Positions 1-11,900 of a stretch of DNA of 64,000 bases are shown one piece after another. A model generated the notes under the pieces. That model saw only the letters and a program-made list of their open reading frames with translations, was not told the origin of the DNA and made no database searches. Both the position numbers and the translations under genes were made by a program. Within the stretch, counting starts at the first letter, position 1, and the number at the start of each line of letters is the position of its first letter. Where the stretch lies: the NCBI GenBank assembly GCA_000442125.1, contig KE546966.1:1078969-1142968 (forward strand), read 5' to 3'. Source of the DNA: Opeltia flavorubescens (Eukaryota; Ascomycota; Lecanoromycetes; Teloschistales; Teloschistaceae).

Positions 1-1827
1 AGGCCAATTGGCATCGTAGGTCTCCCGAGTTGAATACTCAAATTGGTAGGTTGGACCAGTCATGGTCGGATCGAGCGTTTGAAAGTCCGACACGTTGGAA
101 TACCAGGTATATGCCTCGTATACATCGAAACTACCCGTATCGACTTCATAGACTCTGAAACCACTGTTGAGGTTTGTGAGTGGTGTCACGCTGGGCCCTA
201 TCCAGCCAGTTGTCAGAGCGGCAGCAGAGGATAGATCAGTGCCATTGTTGGCGTAGTAGATCATGAACTCATCCTCATGGGTGTGGCCGAAGAAAACATT
301 GGCAATGACATGAGGCGAGTAACGATCCACAATCTGATAAAACAGGTCTGTTGGATTTGGCAATGGGTTCGTACCATCCCAACCCGTGAGTACATGCCCA
401 AGAATCCATACTCGTTCTCCGGCATCCTCCGCTGCCTGCAACTCTTGGATAAGGAAGGCTTGCATACCAGAAACATCCGGATTGGTCATGTTGTAGTAGT
501 TGAGAAAGTTGCTTTTATACCAAAAATCAGTATTCAGTGTGATGATCCTTAGACCATATTGATTCGTGACGGAATAGGCCCCGTAATGCAAACGTGCTTC
601 ATTTGCATCGGAAGAGTTGAGCCAACCGTTGTTCTGCCAGAGAGCAGCCACATGGTCATAATTCCAGCTGAGTTGCTGGCCCAATTCACCTGGCTCACTG
701 TGAGGTGCGTCAATGGCTTCTGGATTAGAATCATGATTACCAAGAACGGCGAAGACGGGGCTTCCGATGTAGGATTTGAACATGCCATAGACACTGAATT
801 CGGTATACTCTACGTACGCGCGGGACAATTGATTCTGCGTATCATGGGAAACGAGATCACCAGTGTAGATTGACCAGGCAAATGGTTCTTCCGCTGACGT
901 GCCCGTCAGGGGTCCAATAGACTGCAGTGCAGCCAAACCCAGGTAATAAGGTGTGTCACAACGAAAGGCGCCGTACAAAGAAGCCGGTACTTGAATTTGT
1001 GGCAAAGTGAACCCGGTAGCATGGACATCCGGTCTACAACAGAGTCCGCTTGAGCAATTGGCCTCGGAACCCACAACGTAGCGAGGATCCAGATGGAAGT
1101 CACTCAAATGCAGAACCTTGACACGCTTTCCGCTTGCTTTGGGGGCTGTGGCATTTTCTGGCTTGGGTTTAGGGAACAAGCCAGTCGTGTTCAATGGTGA
1201 CGTTTTTGGTTGGGAACAAAATGTGCTGCTGAGTTGGTTGCAGATGTACCTGCCATCGAGAGCCTCAACGGCGGCAAATGCCAATACTTGGGTCCAAATC
1301 GCGCCAAAGTTCGTCGCAGCAAAGTTTTCAACGCAGGTTGCGTTGGATTTGAATTTGAACGCTTGACATAACGTTACTAGCATATCTGGAACACTCCGAG
1401 GGGTGCTTTGAGCAACGGTCTTGGCAACAGAAAGAGCATCCTGGCACTTGGTGCAGTTATTAGATGCTGGACCCCGGATGATGGCAGTGATATTTGCGAT
1501 AGCTCCTTGAACAATCGATGCTGCATCTGCGTCAGAGACATTGAGGGCTGGCTGAGGGAAGAAAATTGGGTCATCATCGGTGATTGGAATAGTTTCAGGA
1601 TTTGTCAGGTTTAATGGATATGTAATATTGAGGACTGAGTCGTATAATGCGGGTTGTGGCTCCTTGGTCGCAGCAGGAGGGATGTAATAAGATGAGAAGA
1701 CTGATGTTGGAAAGCCAGCACTGACTGTGTAAGCCGGCGGTCCAACTGGAGCTTCATCCGTCAATTGAGCAATAGCCAAGATCGTATAGCACAATGCAAG
1801 GATAAATGTGTAGAGGAAGAGATACAT
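1..1827 (-). CDS. Acid sphingomyelinase-like phosphodiesterase (C-terminus off the window)
   Basis: Secreted zinc metallophosphoesterase of the acid sphingomyelinase family, which cleaves phosphocholine head groups from sphingomyelin-like lipids. The frame is open without introns for 609 codons from the ATG at 1827 to the window edge, so the C-terminus is missing. Residues 1-20 (MYLFLYTFILALCYTILAIA) form a signal peptide. A saposin-B-like segment follows with a CTKC pair, then the metallophosphoesterase core: LHLSDFHLD (first metal-binding Asp and His), VLGNHDSNP (catalytic GNHD) and, nearer the window edge, ILGHVLTG and FFGHTHEDEF (metal-binding histidines). Many NxS/T sites fit secretion. 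An ATG at 1889 lies out of frame and would be a short upstream frame. The family is clear; the substrate in this fungus is inferred, since relatives also act on nucleotides. Confidence 0.92.
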   Translation of the reverse strand, partial: MYLFLYTFILALCYTILAIAQLTDEAPVGPPAYTVSAGFPTSVFSSYYIPPAATKEPQPALYDSVLNITYPLNLTNPETIPITDDDPIFFPQPALNVSDADAASIVQGAIANITAIIRGPASNNCTKCQDALSVAKTVAQSTPRSVPDMLVTLCQAFKFKSNATCVENFAATNFGAIWTQVLAFAAVEALDGRYICNQLSSTFCSQPKTSPLNTTGLFPKPKPENATAPKASGKRVKVLHLSDFHLDPRYVVGSEANCSSGLCCRPDVHATGFTLPQIQVPASLYGAFRCDTPYYLGLAALQSIGPLTGTSAEEPFAWSIYTGDLVSHDTQNQLSRAYVEYTEFSVYGMFKSYIGSPVFAVLGNHDSNPEAIDAPHSEPGELGQQLSWNYDHVAALWQNNGWLNSSDANEARLHYGAYSVTNQYGLRIITLNTDFWYKSNFLNYYNMTNPDVSGMQAFLIQELQAAEDAGERVWILGHVLTGWDGTNPLPNPTDLFYQIVDRYSPHVIANVFFGHTHEDEFMIYYANNGTDLSSAAALTTGWIGPSVTPLTNLNSGFRVYEVDTGSFDVYEAYTWYSNVSDFQTLDPTMTGPTYQFEYSTRETYDANWP

Positions 1828-2210
1828 GACGATCTGATGTACTGTTACGGAACGGGAGCAGGCGAAGACATCCGTCTCCTCGAACCGCATTATATCTGTT
1901 TGCCATTGCTGTTACGTCAATATTGGTGTCGATTTTGAGAGTCATCCTGTAGAAGAAGGTGTTATGAACAATTACAAGCGGAGTACAGCAGCGTGGTTGA
2001 TATCCAGAGCCTGATTGGTCGCAAAAACAAGTCACCATCACATATCGGTATTTCTTTTCCTTGGAGAATCAAATCACTAATTCCCTAAGGCGGCTTAGCA
2101 GAACGGGCCAACTTCGGAATATAATTTGTTCCCCCATCGAAAAGTTTTATTTATTTTTCTCATAGACGACAAATATCTACATGAAACGAAATCAAATAAG
2201 CTGCAACAGC
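1828..2210. other. Intergenic, promoter side of the sphingomyelinase gene
   Basis: Holds the upstream region of the sphingomyelinase-like gene and the 3' flank of tryptophan synthase. Both genes point left. I see no further gene, repeat or clear motif. Confidence 0.6.
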
Positions 2211-4518
2211 TCAGAATCTCAAATCCCATCCAATTCCTGGTCCAATTCTCGGTAATTCTTCCGCTACGCTCTGCACATCCTTGTCCCCCCTCCCACTTAA
2301 ACAAATCACCACATCCTCTCCATCCTCCCCACCCTTCATCCCTTTTGCCAACTCCACAGCTCCCCAAATCGCGTGCGCCGTCTCCAGTGCAGGTATAATC
2401 CCTTCTAATTCACTCAATAACCTGAACCCCTCGAAAGCCTGGCTATCAGTTGCGGCGATAAATCGTGCACGTTCGTTATCCTTCCAGGAGGAGAGTTCAG
2501 GCCCTACGCCTGGGTAATCCAGTCCCGCCGATACTGAATGGGTTTCGCTGATCTGGCCGTGAGAGTCTTGCAGGACGTAGGTGCGGACACCGTGTAGGAC
2601 GCCCTTTGTGCCGCCCGTGAGGGTTGCTGAGTGACGGGACGTATCTACGCCATCACCGCCGGCTTCGACTCCTAGGAGTTTGACGGATGGATCGTTGGCG
2701 AAGGGGTAGAACATGCCTACCGCGTTACTTCCGCCGCCAACACAAGCCACGACAGCGTCAGGGAGTTTATTTTTGAGTTGTTTGAACTGGGACTTTGTTT
2801 CGTTCCCGATGACAGACTGGAAAGTGCGGACGATGGTCGGGAAAGGGTGAGGACCAATGGCGCTACCAATGATGTAGTGCGTCGTGTCTAAGTCGACGAC
2901 CCAGGCGCGCATCGCCTCGTTGACGGCATCGCGGAGAGTTTGAGCGCCAGCTTCGACAGCAACGACAGTAGCCCCGAGAAGTTTGATCCGGAAGACATTG
3001 AGGGCTTGCCGGCGGACGTCCTCAGCGCCCATGTAAATTGTGCAGGGCATGCCGAACTTGGCGCAGACAGTGGCGGTCGCGACGCCGTGCTGGCCCGCGC
3101 CGGTTTCAGCAATAATTCGTGTTTTACCCAGGCGGCGGGCGAGGAGAATTTGACCTAGGGCATTATTGATCTTATGGCTACCGGTGTGGTTGAGATCTTC
3201 CCTCTTTAGCCAGATATTCGCGCCACCAGCATGCTTGGTAAGACGCTCCGCTAAGTGTAATTGGCCAGGGCGGCCCATATAGGGGTAGTAAGAGCGGTAC
3301 TCTTCCCAGAATTTTGGATCATCTCTGATGGAATTGAAGCCAGTGTCGAGTTCTGCAAGACAATCCATCAATGATTCCGGTACGTACTGACCGCCAAACT
3401 CGCCAAATCGTGAAGGTACAGCTGCGGTGCCATTGGACATATTTAGAGCTTCTAATTCATCTGCTAGTCCTGGACCGGTACCATTTGATCCTTGCTTAAT
3501 GACCTCCGTGGGTTGAGATTGATCTTTGTGGGAAGCGTAACCATTTGTCATAGATTTTTCCTTTTCCTGATGAGATTGAACGGCGTTGGTAAGATCGCGA
3601 GAGACCGTTCTTCCCGTGATTTCCGAACAATACTCTTCGACCTTTTGTGCACCTTGACCCGGTGGCGCATTTGCAAGCGTGGTGACGATCTGACTACCAA
3701 TAACAACGCCCTCCGCTATCCTTCCAACGTCTATAAAATGTTGTCGAGTACTGACGCCAAAGCCAACTGCTGCAGGGGTGTTGTTGGAGTATTGATGTAC
3801 ACGTTCAAGAAGTTCAGGTAAAGCTCTATTGAGGGTGTGTGAAGCACCTGTGACACCCATACGGGATACGACGTATATGAATGAATCGGCAATCTTGCAG
3901 AGTAACTTCATTCGTGACTCGGATGTTGCAGGAGCGATCAAAGGGACGTATGACAACCTATATGCAACAGATCAGGCGTTAGCAATATCCTTGGTAGCTC
4001 CAAATATAGATCATCTTCCTCTTACCCTCCTTTTGTACAGAAGTCTCGAAACCTGACCGCCTCCTCCGGCGGTAGATCGACAACAATGAAGCCATTAACC
4101 CCCGCCTCTTTCGCATCCGTCAATATCCTTTCTTCACCGTAACTTAGCAGAGGATTGTAGTATCCCATGAAAAGGACTGGCGCTTTGAGCCCTTGCTTCC
4201 TTGCTCTTCTGACTATATCCAAAGTGGATGTTACAGTAACGCCATTTTTTAATGCCTGGGTATTTGCTTTTTGTATTGTTGGCCCATCTGCAATTGGATC
4301 TGTGAATGGTAGACCAAGCTCTATGAGATCTATGCAAACGTTAGTTAAGAGATTCGACCGTTGAGACCTAATTGCATCGTACCCGCTCCACCGGCTTCCA
4401 TCCCAAGTAGGATATCAACCGTTTCATCGGCCGTGGGATATCCCGCGGTGACATAGGTTACGAGAGCTGAACGTTGCTCTTGTTTGCATTGCGCAAACGT
4501 ATTCTTGATTGCTTCCAT
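2211..4518 (-). CDS. TRP5: Tryptophan synthase, fused alpha and beta chains
   Basis: Converts indole-3-glycerol phosphate and serine to tryptophan, the last step of the pathway, in the cytosol. Three exons (4383-4518, 4026-4329, 2211-3957) encode 728 residues, normal for the fused fungal enzyme. The alpha part comes first and keeps both catalytic acids at bacterial numbering: Glu49 in [10 protein letters not shown] and Asp60 in PIADG. The beta part follows a linker of about 40 residues and carries the pyridoxal-phosphate lysine, Lys409, in [11 protein letters not shown], then the glycine-rich phosphate loop GGGSNAVG. Introns of 53 and 68 bases join in frame at GGA|D and KGG|LSY. The start MEAIKNTF is the usual fungal start; an in-frame extension upstream has no homology that I recognise. 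The gene is divergent from SDH8. Confidence 0.97.
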
Positions 4519-4592
4519 CTTGAACTCAGCGTGTAATGTATAGTCCAAGGTTAAAAGAAAGAAGCAAGCGTAATTATGCGAATTCAAAATTA

Positions 4593-4599
4593 AGAGTCA
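4593..4599 (-). promoter_or_regulatory. Near-consensus Gcn4/CPC1 site upstream of tryptophan synthase
   Basis: On the minus strand the bases read TGACTCT, one mismatch from the TGACTCA bound by the bZIP regulators Gcn4/CPC1/CpcA of amino-acid starvation. It lies about 75 bases upstream of the tryptophan synthase ATG, inside the 245-base region shared with SDH8. Position and target fit; function is inferred. Confidence 0.4.
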
Positions 4600-4763
4600 T
4601 TGTCATTATTGAATGCGGAAACCCACAAATCATAGGGCTGAAAGGAGATACCACGCAATCTCCGTATGTTTGCCACCCATCGTCATCGTTCTCCCAATCA
4701 CAAATAGACTTCGTTCTCTCCTCTACCCAAATACCTCCCCTCTCCGACTCCCTTGAAGCAACC

Positions 4764-5264
4764 ATGCAATCCCTCCACCGCCCCCAAAAAGCTCTCCTAT
4801 TCTTTCGCCTCACCCGCTCCCCATCCACTCTCCGCAACGCCAGCAGCAGCAGCAGCACCACCCCATTCACAAACCAAACCCCCACCCCACCCCGCCTCCC
4901 GAAAGCCGAACAAGAGCTCTACGAAAAGCTCCAACGCGCTTCAACCGGCGCCTTCAGCACCCCGAAAACCACCGTCGTCGTCAATAGCAACAGCCAAAAC
5001 ACCCCAGATTCTTCCCCTCAAGGGAGACCACAGATTAATCAATCCCCTCATTCCCAACCCTCGGAACCAGATACCCCCATCGCAAAAGTCGAAGCCACCG
5101 GTTCCGGGGAAGAACTTCACCCCGATGTCCGCAGGGGCGCGAAGCCCGAGTTCGAAGGAGACAGGAATCCGAAAACGGGGGAAGTGGGAGGGCCGAAGAA
5201 TGAGCCGTTGAGGTGGGGAGGAGGGGTGGATTGGAGTTATAATGGGAGGGTGACGGATTTCTGA
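4764..5264 (+). CDS. SDH8: Succinate dehydrogenase assembly factor 4 (Sdh8/SDHAF4)
   Basis: Mitochondrial chaperone that binds the flavinylated Sdh1 subunit before complex II is assembled. Single exon, 166 residues. The first 25 or so residues are basic and Ser/Leu-rich without acids, as in a mitochondrial targeting peptide. The middle is Pro/Ser/Thr-rich and disordered, including a serine run coded by AGC repeats. The conserved part is the C-terminal 50 residues, with LHPDVRRGAKPEFEGD and then GGPKNEPLRW and the terminal GRVTDF, matching the DUF1674 signature (GGP..P.R.GDW...G...DF). The reading frame stays open upstream to 4536, but the ATG at 4764 begins the targeting peptide and avoids overlap with the divergent tryptophan synthase promoter. 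Confidence 0.88.
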   Translation: MQSLHRPQKALLFFRLTRSPSTLRNASSSSSTTPFTNQTPTPPRLPKAEQELYEKLQRASTGAFSTPKTTVVVNSNSQNTPDSSPQGRPQINQSPHSQPSEPDTPIAKVEATGSGEELHPDVRRGAKPEFEGDRNPKTGEVGGPKNEPLRWGGGVDWSYNGRVTDF

Positions 5265-5971
5265 GCGGTCGTTTCATCTGTGTTGGTTTGAAAAGCATAA
5301 TGGGAGAAAGATGTTGTTTTTAGCGTCTTTGGTCTGTATATATTGGGGGAAGGGTTGGCCACGGGGCCATGAATGAGCTTACATGGACTTGTTTGCAAAG
5401 TGTTCTATCGATTAGTCGAAGAGGATGGCTTTCTCCGACAGGTCTTGAGGCATGACACAGGAACAGATACCTGGAAATCAATGATAGTCGTCCTGATATC
5501 TACTCTGATTGCATATGTAAGATAGCATGTGTGGAAGTGTCTTCGGATAAGATAGCTTTCCAATTAGGTCGCTCTGGAAAAGTATATCATGTAGCTACTT
5601 CAGCCAGCACAAGCTTGGATTTGGCCGAGCATCATCGTCACCATGGACGATGGGTTAGGAATCTATTTTATAAAGCAATGTTTTGATTAATATATACATT
5701 TGTTTGCTTTGAGTACCTAAAGCCCCTGGCAAGACCATTCCCTGGATTGAGATTGACTGACCTGCACTTCAGTCAAAACTCCCCAAAGAAATATGTCAAC
5801 GCCAGCATTGGCAAAACCAGTCATCCCTATCTAATTCGCAATAAAAGCCATGTGCATTCATTCCATTTCCCTTCATCCTTTTACTCGACCGATAAGCAAC
5901 CGCCATATGCAACCCGCTAAAGTTGTTGATATGCACCACACGCCTGCAAATGCTGTTCGTCCTTGTTCTCG
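5265..5971. other. Intergenic between convergent genes
   Basis: About 700 bases of A+T-leaning 3' flank between SDH8 (rightward) and the giant ubiquitin ligase (leftward). No convincing frame, repeat or RNA gene. Confidence 0.6.
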
Positions 5972-8900
5972 TCATGCAAATCCGAAATACTGGTTGCCGG
6001 CCGTCATGGCAGTGTAGACCTGCTGACGGAGCTGCTCATAGCTTTCATACTCGGGGAGGTCAAGTTCTGCAGGCATGGATTAGTGATCGTAAGCATGGAC
6101 AGACCAGGTGAACTTACGGTTGAAGCAGGTATGGGAGCTTGGCAAACGATCCTTGTTGCCGTAATCGCGATGAATGTTGAACCGACTGACGCCGTTCATA
6201 CCTTCAAGCTGACTGAAGCCATTGAGAGGTACTTTGCTCGTTCCGGTGACGAATTGTAGAAGTTTCGCACGCTCTTCCTTGTCAAAAGAGCGGACAGCTC
6301 TCCAGAACCACTGGATTTGTGATGATGATGCGGAATAATTATGGTATTCGCTGTTGTTCTTCCAGTCATCAACATCAATATCAGGTAAGCCAGAGATCAA
6401 TAATTCAAGTTCCTGCTCGTTAAAGATAGCAATCAGCTCCGGAGACACGATATCATGGAACCCTAAAACACCGTTAGAAATAGTAATCGGGAAGATATCA
6501 TTGCACAAACCTCCGAGGAACTTCTCTAGCTGACTTTGCACAGATCCTGTCAGACGGTACTCGACAACACGTTGAACGTACTCGTGTTTGTTTTCTTCAG
6601 TGACGGGGATGTTCCGACCATTTTCAATGAGATCGACGATCTCAGTAACGCCAAAATCGTCCGTCTCGATGGAGAAGGTTTCGGTGATGATTTCGGTGAT
6701 GTCATTCTCAAGCATCCACAGAAGAGACTTGTAGTAATCCAAATCCAGCGTCTCCATATCCTTGATCGAGACACTGTTTCCGAGAATACGCTTGTACACA
6801 GCTCGGCTGAAATGGCAATCCAGAGCGCGGCCTTCGTAGAGCGCCTTTCCGATGATGCGTCCAATGAACTTGAAGAAATCCAGATGCTCCTCATTGACCT
6901 TACTGAGCTTGTTTGGGTGGAAGGTGGTACGGTCTGATGCTACTGGTACGAACAAAGCATAGTCTGGATTGAACATCTGCCGTGAAAGTACTTGAAACCA
7001 TTCCCGACTGACTCCGCCAGCATCCACACCTTCTTCGCCATGGAACCGGATGCTGAGCTTGCCATATTTGATCTCATCGCCAGATTTGAAGTGCATGAAT
7101 TTGTAGGAATCTAAGAAAACCTGATCCCGCCGGACATTAAGCTGCAAAGGCGGTTGCGGATGTCTTGCCTCGGAGCCACGAGAGTGTAGTCTTCGGTTGA
7201 AGTAATTACGCTTGTTATCGAATTCCAGGACTTTGGGGTTTTTGACAAGTAGGGAGAAGGTACCACTCATTAACTTAGGATTATGGCGCACAAGATCATT
7301 CAGGATTTTGCGATGCTCTTCTGTGAAGCGGAAGAAGAGATTCTCCACCCCCGATTCCGGCGGTGGGCTTGCTATCGAGAACTCCTTAGCAGCTTTGGCT
7401 AGAGGGGCGTCTTTGATTGTTGTGTTTTTGCAAACAACCATCAGCGCCTCAATGAGCGGTAGCAAGATAGTCGCGATGTTGAGCATTCCTTCTCCTTGTC
7501 GGATGGCAGCCAAGCAATCGCTCAGTTTCATCCAGAGTGCACCGAACGTCGAGTTTTCGTAGAGAGAAGTCAGAATATCATCTTGGGTAATCGACGACCC
7601 TCCAGCCTGAGATGTCTCGTCTGCTGTAGACTTGATTTTTCCATTGTTCCGCTTTGAATCAAAGAGGTAGTCAAGCGCTGTGAGGACTCGCAATAGTTTG
7701 GCTTGGTCTGAAGAAGCTGGCGAAAATTTAGCGAGTGCGATTCCTTGAACGTCGGTTCCCGATTCAGCTTGCTTGATCTGAGGAACTAGCTCGTCAAGGT
7801 CGTCAAGAATGGATTGGCCAAGGTCCTGAGCTTGTTCAATCAAGCCCTTGCCAAATATTTGTTTGGCATCTGGAATTGCTGAAAGATTGTTGATCGTCGA
7901 AAGCGTGTCTCGGAATGTCTTCGCACTACATTCGCGCGCTGCTAGGATAGTGACGACCAGCCGAAGATTTTCTTCCGGAACCACTGGCGGAGTAAGGTTT
8001 CGTTGTTTTTTAGCTTTCTCTTCTTCAGGCTTGCTTGACTCGCTTGGCTTGCCCTCGACAGCTGCTGCGCCATGCTCGGTCGATGGATCCACAGCAATAG
8101 GCCCTTCGACAGGGGGAACCTCTGCTGCGGCATTAGGGATATCGGTATCTGTCTCAACTGATGCTGGACCTGCTGGCTGCGAGTCTGGCTGCCCTGTCTG
8201 GACCTCTGCTGCTGCCGTGCCTGTGACAGTGCCCTGCGCAGGCTGCTCTGTTCCTTCAATCTCTTGAACCTTTTCAGATTTCTCTTTGCTCTGGCGTAGT
8301 AGCATTTGCAATGGATGAGTCACTGCTTGTAGGAGGGTAGAAAGTTGTTCCATACAGCTCGAGCTCTCCATGATCAACTTTCGATCCAGTAGACTAAGAA
8401 GGGCGTTCAAGGCAAACTTTTGCGCTTTGGTCTCCTTGCCCTTGCCTTTACGATTTGATTTGCCCCGAAAGCCTGACGAGACCTCGTGTTCGGTCAGGAA
8501 GAAGGACGGAATATGTTGGTTATACTGTGTTAAGAAGACGAGCGAACTAAGGCATTGCTGAACGACCATGAGCGGTGTCATCTCCGAGTTCGTTGTGGAT
8601 GCCATAGTTCCGGTGAGTGACCGCTTCAGTGGTTGAGGAGTTTTCTGGGTTGCCGGTTTCTTCGCACGGAGGGAGAGATCAGCAAAGTTTCGCTCGACAG
8701 CATTGACGTCTGTACTGCAATCCTGGAGGATTGAAAGAAGCAGACTGACAACTTCGGCCCGTGTTTGTCGGTTTTGCGAGATATCGTGGAGAATGTTGTT
8801 GAGCGACTGGCGAGAGCTGCCTTGCTGTGGGATGAACATTAAACGGAGCAGCGTCGCCACTCCTGCTTTGTCGACCATCTGAACAATTTGCTTGCGCTGT

Positions 8901-11900
8901 GGTTTCTTATTTGTCTGCGACTCGCGATTTTCACGTTCCTGCTCGCGTAATCGAGCACGCGCATGCCCAGGCATTCCCTGATACCCACGATAACCTCGAT
9001 CAACCCCTAAAGCCCGTGCTTCGGCAGCGATTGCTTGCGGTAGCTGGTTGAGGACCTCTTCATCTTGATCCATTAGTACAGCCTGTCTGAGACCTGGATC
9101 CAACGAGGCTAGGAAGCTGGCAGGATCCATCTCTTCAGCACGAGCCGGAACCCCTGCCTCAGTAGCACGACGTCTTCGTTCTTCTTCACGCTCACGACGG
9201 CGCCGATCCTGCGCTTCTTGTTGCAGTAACTCTTCGCGAATATCAGGCGGTAGGGCTTCAAGAAACTCACGGCTAATGTCACTTGGGGCTTCGCCGGCGG
9301 CAACGGCCTGCGAGCGCTGCAGTGCGACCTGATGCATGAGAACTTCCTCTCGCAGATCCTCCGGAAGGGCTTCAAGGTATTCCAGATCAACACCCATTCC
9401 CGTGATATCAAGTTCGCGACCACGGATCGTGGTTCGAACTCGGTCTTCAGGCGCTGATGCACTGGCTTCAGCTCCTTCCTCGGCAGATGGTGGAGCTTCG
9501 GCAGCATCTTCATCGTCTGATCCAGACTCATCGGGGTCTGTGGCCTCAATCCCTTCCATAGCATTCCCATCACCGTCCGCAATCACTCCTTCATCCTCAG
9601 TGTCGGACGGAGCGGCTTGTCTCTCAGCTTCAGCTGCAGCAGCGGCTTCACGTTGCTCCTGCTCTTCGCGCTCCTGCCTCTCCTGCTTTTCCTGAGCTTC
9701 CTTCTCTGCCTTTTCTTTCTCCTCTCGGATCCGACGCTCCTCCTCCATCGCTTTCTCACGAGCTTCTAAGAGCAGCCGAGCCTCCTCCTCGCGCTTCTTC
9801 TTTGCCATTGCTGGGGGCACAAGAACACGGAGCAATGAATTGATAACTCGTTGAGCCTTTTCCAGATGGACCGCTCCAAACAATAAACGAGCCTCCTCTT
9901 GCCATCGAATGTAGGTATGCTGTGGCGAAAAGGCTGTTACCTGGTCGGGTTCATTGCGAGGAATACGAGCAGCTTCGGGAGGTGGTGGTCTGAGTCCAAG
10001 TATAGCTTGCAGTTCGCGAGGAATAGCCCCTGCGCGTCCAGCACCGGGTCCACCTCCAATATGAAAATGGAGGGCCCCGCCGTCGGGACCACCGATCGTT
10101 GCCGCGCTGAAGCCGGGCCCACCTTGCCCGATCGCCGCAATGAGATTGTTCACGAACGACACAGGGCTGTCACGAGCTAGCGGGCTACGTGGAAAAGGAC
10201 CAGGTTCTATGCCAGGCACCCAAACTTCACCACCCGTGATCTGGGCGGCTTCCGAAAGTCCGGATCGACGGCTGCGTCCACCGTTGCCGTTACCGGTGTT
10301 ACGACCTTGGCGATGAAGCAACGGATTTGTGCCGTCATCGGCAACACGAGGTCCTCCCGACGGTCGATGGGAGCGATAATGACTGTGCGTCACTCCTCCT
10401 CTGTCGCCTGGGTGACCTGCCGGAAATACTGTCCATGGGCTGACTATATGTCGAGAGTGGTGGTGATGTCGCGGAGCGGGTATATTTCCTTCGTCATCTG
10501 GATCCCATCCCCAGGGCGGATCTTGTAAGCCCGGCTCATCTTCTGTATAATCCGCTTGATAGACCAGGTCCTCGTCATCTGCTTCATCTTCATCGTCATC
10601 TTCGACGTCCACATCGTCTTGCATTCCATCATCCGGAAAAGCACCTCCCTCAATATCCATATCCATAGCACCTTCATCGTGCAGGCGCTGTAGAGCTGCC
10701 TCAGCACCGCCAAATTGCTGCATCATATTTTGGACTGCGGTCTCGGCATCAGGTGCATCTCCGATATGCCCAGCATCAGGACCTGTTTCATCTTCGTCCC
10801 CGTCAAATCCGTCTCCCTCAATCTCATCTTCGTCCTGCCACTCTTCTTCATCTCCATCATCTAGACTGTCGCCACCGTCTCCCGTGATCTCGTCGATGAC
10901 CTCGAGTGCATCATCATCCATGTCATCCATGCCTTCAGAGCCACCTTCGTCTTCATCTTCTTCATCGCTCTGGCTATCCCCGTCACCGTCAATAACCACT
11001 TCTACGTCCATTCCGACATCTCCTGGAAGTCCTTCCATAGGCCCAGCNCCTTCTATCTCCTCCTCCTCATCGCTGATCACTTCATCTCCGTCCCGATCAG
11101 CTCCATCCTCATATTCCATGCCATCATCATACTCTTCATCATACATTTCCTCGTCAGCGTCAGAAGAATCGTCGCTTGACTCATCTTCTCGTCCAGGCTC
11201 GAACATCCCGAGGGTGGAGTTGCGAAATAAATCTGGTGTCTCTTCTCGTTCATCATCTACCTCAGAAACCGAGGACGCGCTCGAGATATCATCATCATCT
11301 GTCTGTCCGGGTGTCGTCGAGATGCTAGATGTCTCACTCAGATGAATAGCAGTGGCGGTGAGCAGCTTTAGCGGCTTCAAAATGTACTTGACTGCTCTTC
11401 TCGACTGAGGATAGTTCAAGTCAATATCGGCAATTGACGTCGTAAGAGCGGAGAGGAAGTTTTTCTCAAACATGAGCCTCGCGATCTGCTGTTGCCTTGC
11501 AGAATTTCCGACGGTGTTTGAGTGTCCCGGTGTCACCTGCACCAGTCTTCCTTCAAGAAGCCGGTCGAACAAATCGCCTAGACACAGCAGACGGGCATAC
11601 TTGATATTGAGAGCTTCGTTCGATGCGTTGGCGTCTTTGTATGCCTTCAAGGCATGTTCAAGTACGAATTTGCGGACGAACATCAATTCGGCATCGTCCT
11701 CTTCGTCAACACTACCACGCCGCTTGTCGTAACCATTCTGGTTTGTCTTTAGACAAAGTGCTACCACGACAGAAAGCGCCCAATTTGACGTGGTCGATTT
11801 CTTGCGGAAGGCTACCGTATCTTCATGTTCCAAAGTACCAACAGGTATCAATTCGTTCAGGAGATAATTGAGCACGCCAGACCGCGGCTTCGACGGGGTC

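Noticed and set aside
7848-11345. Long open frames on the plus strand inside TOM1
   Set aside because: They mirror the acidic and low-complexity codons of the real minus-strand exon, have Ser-rich translations and show no family resemblance.
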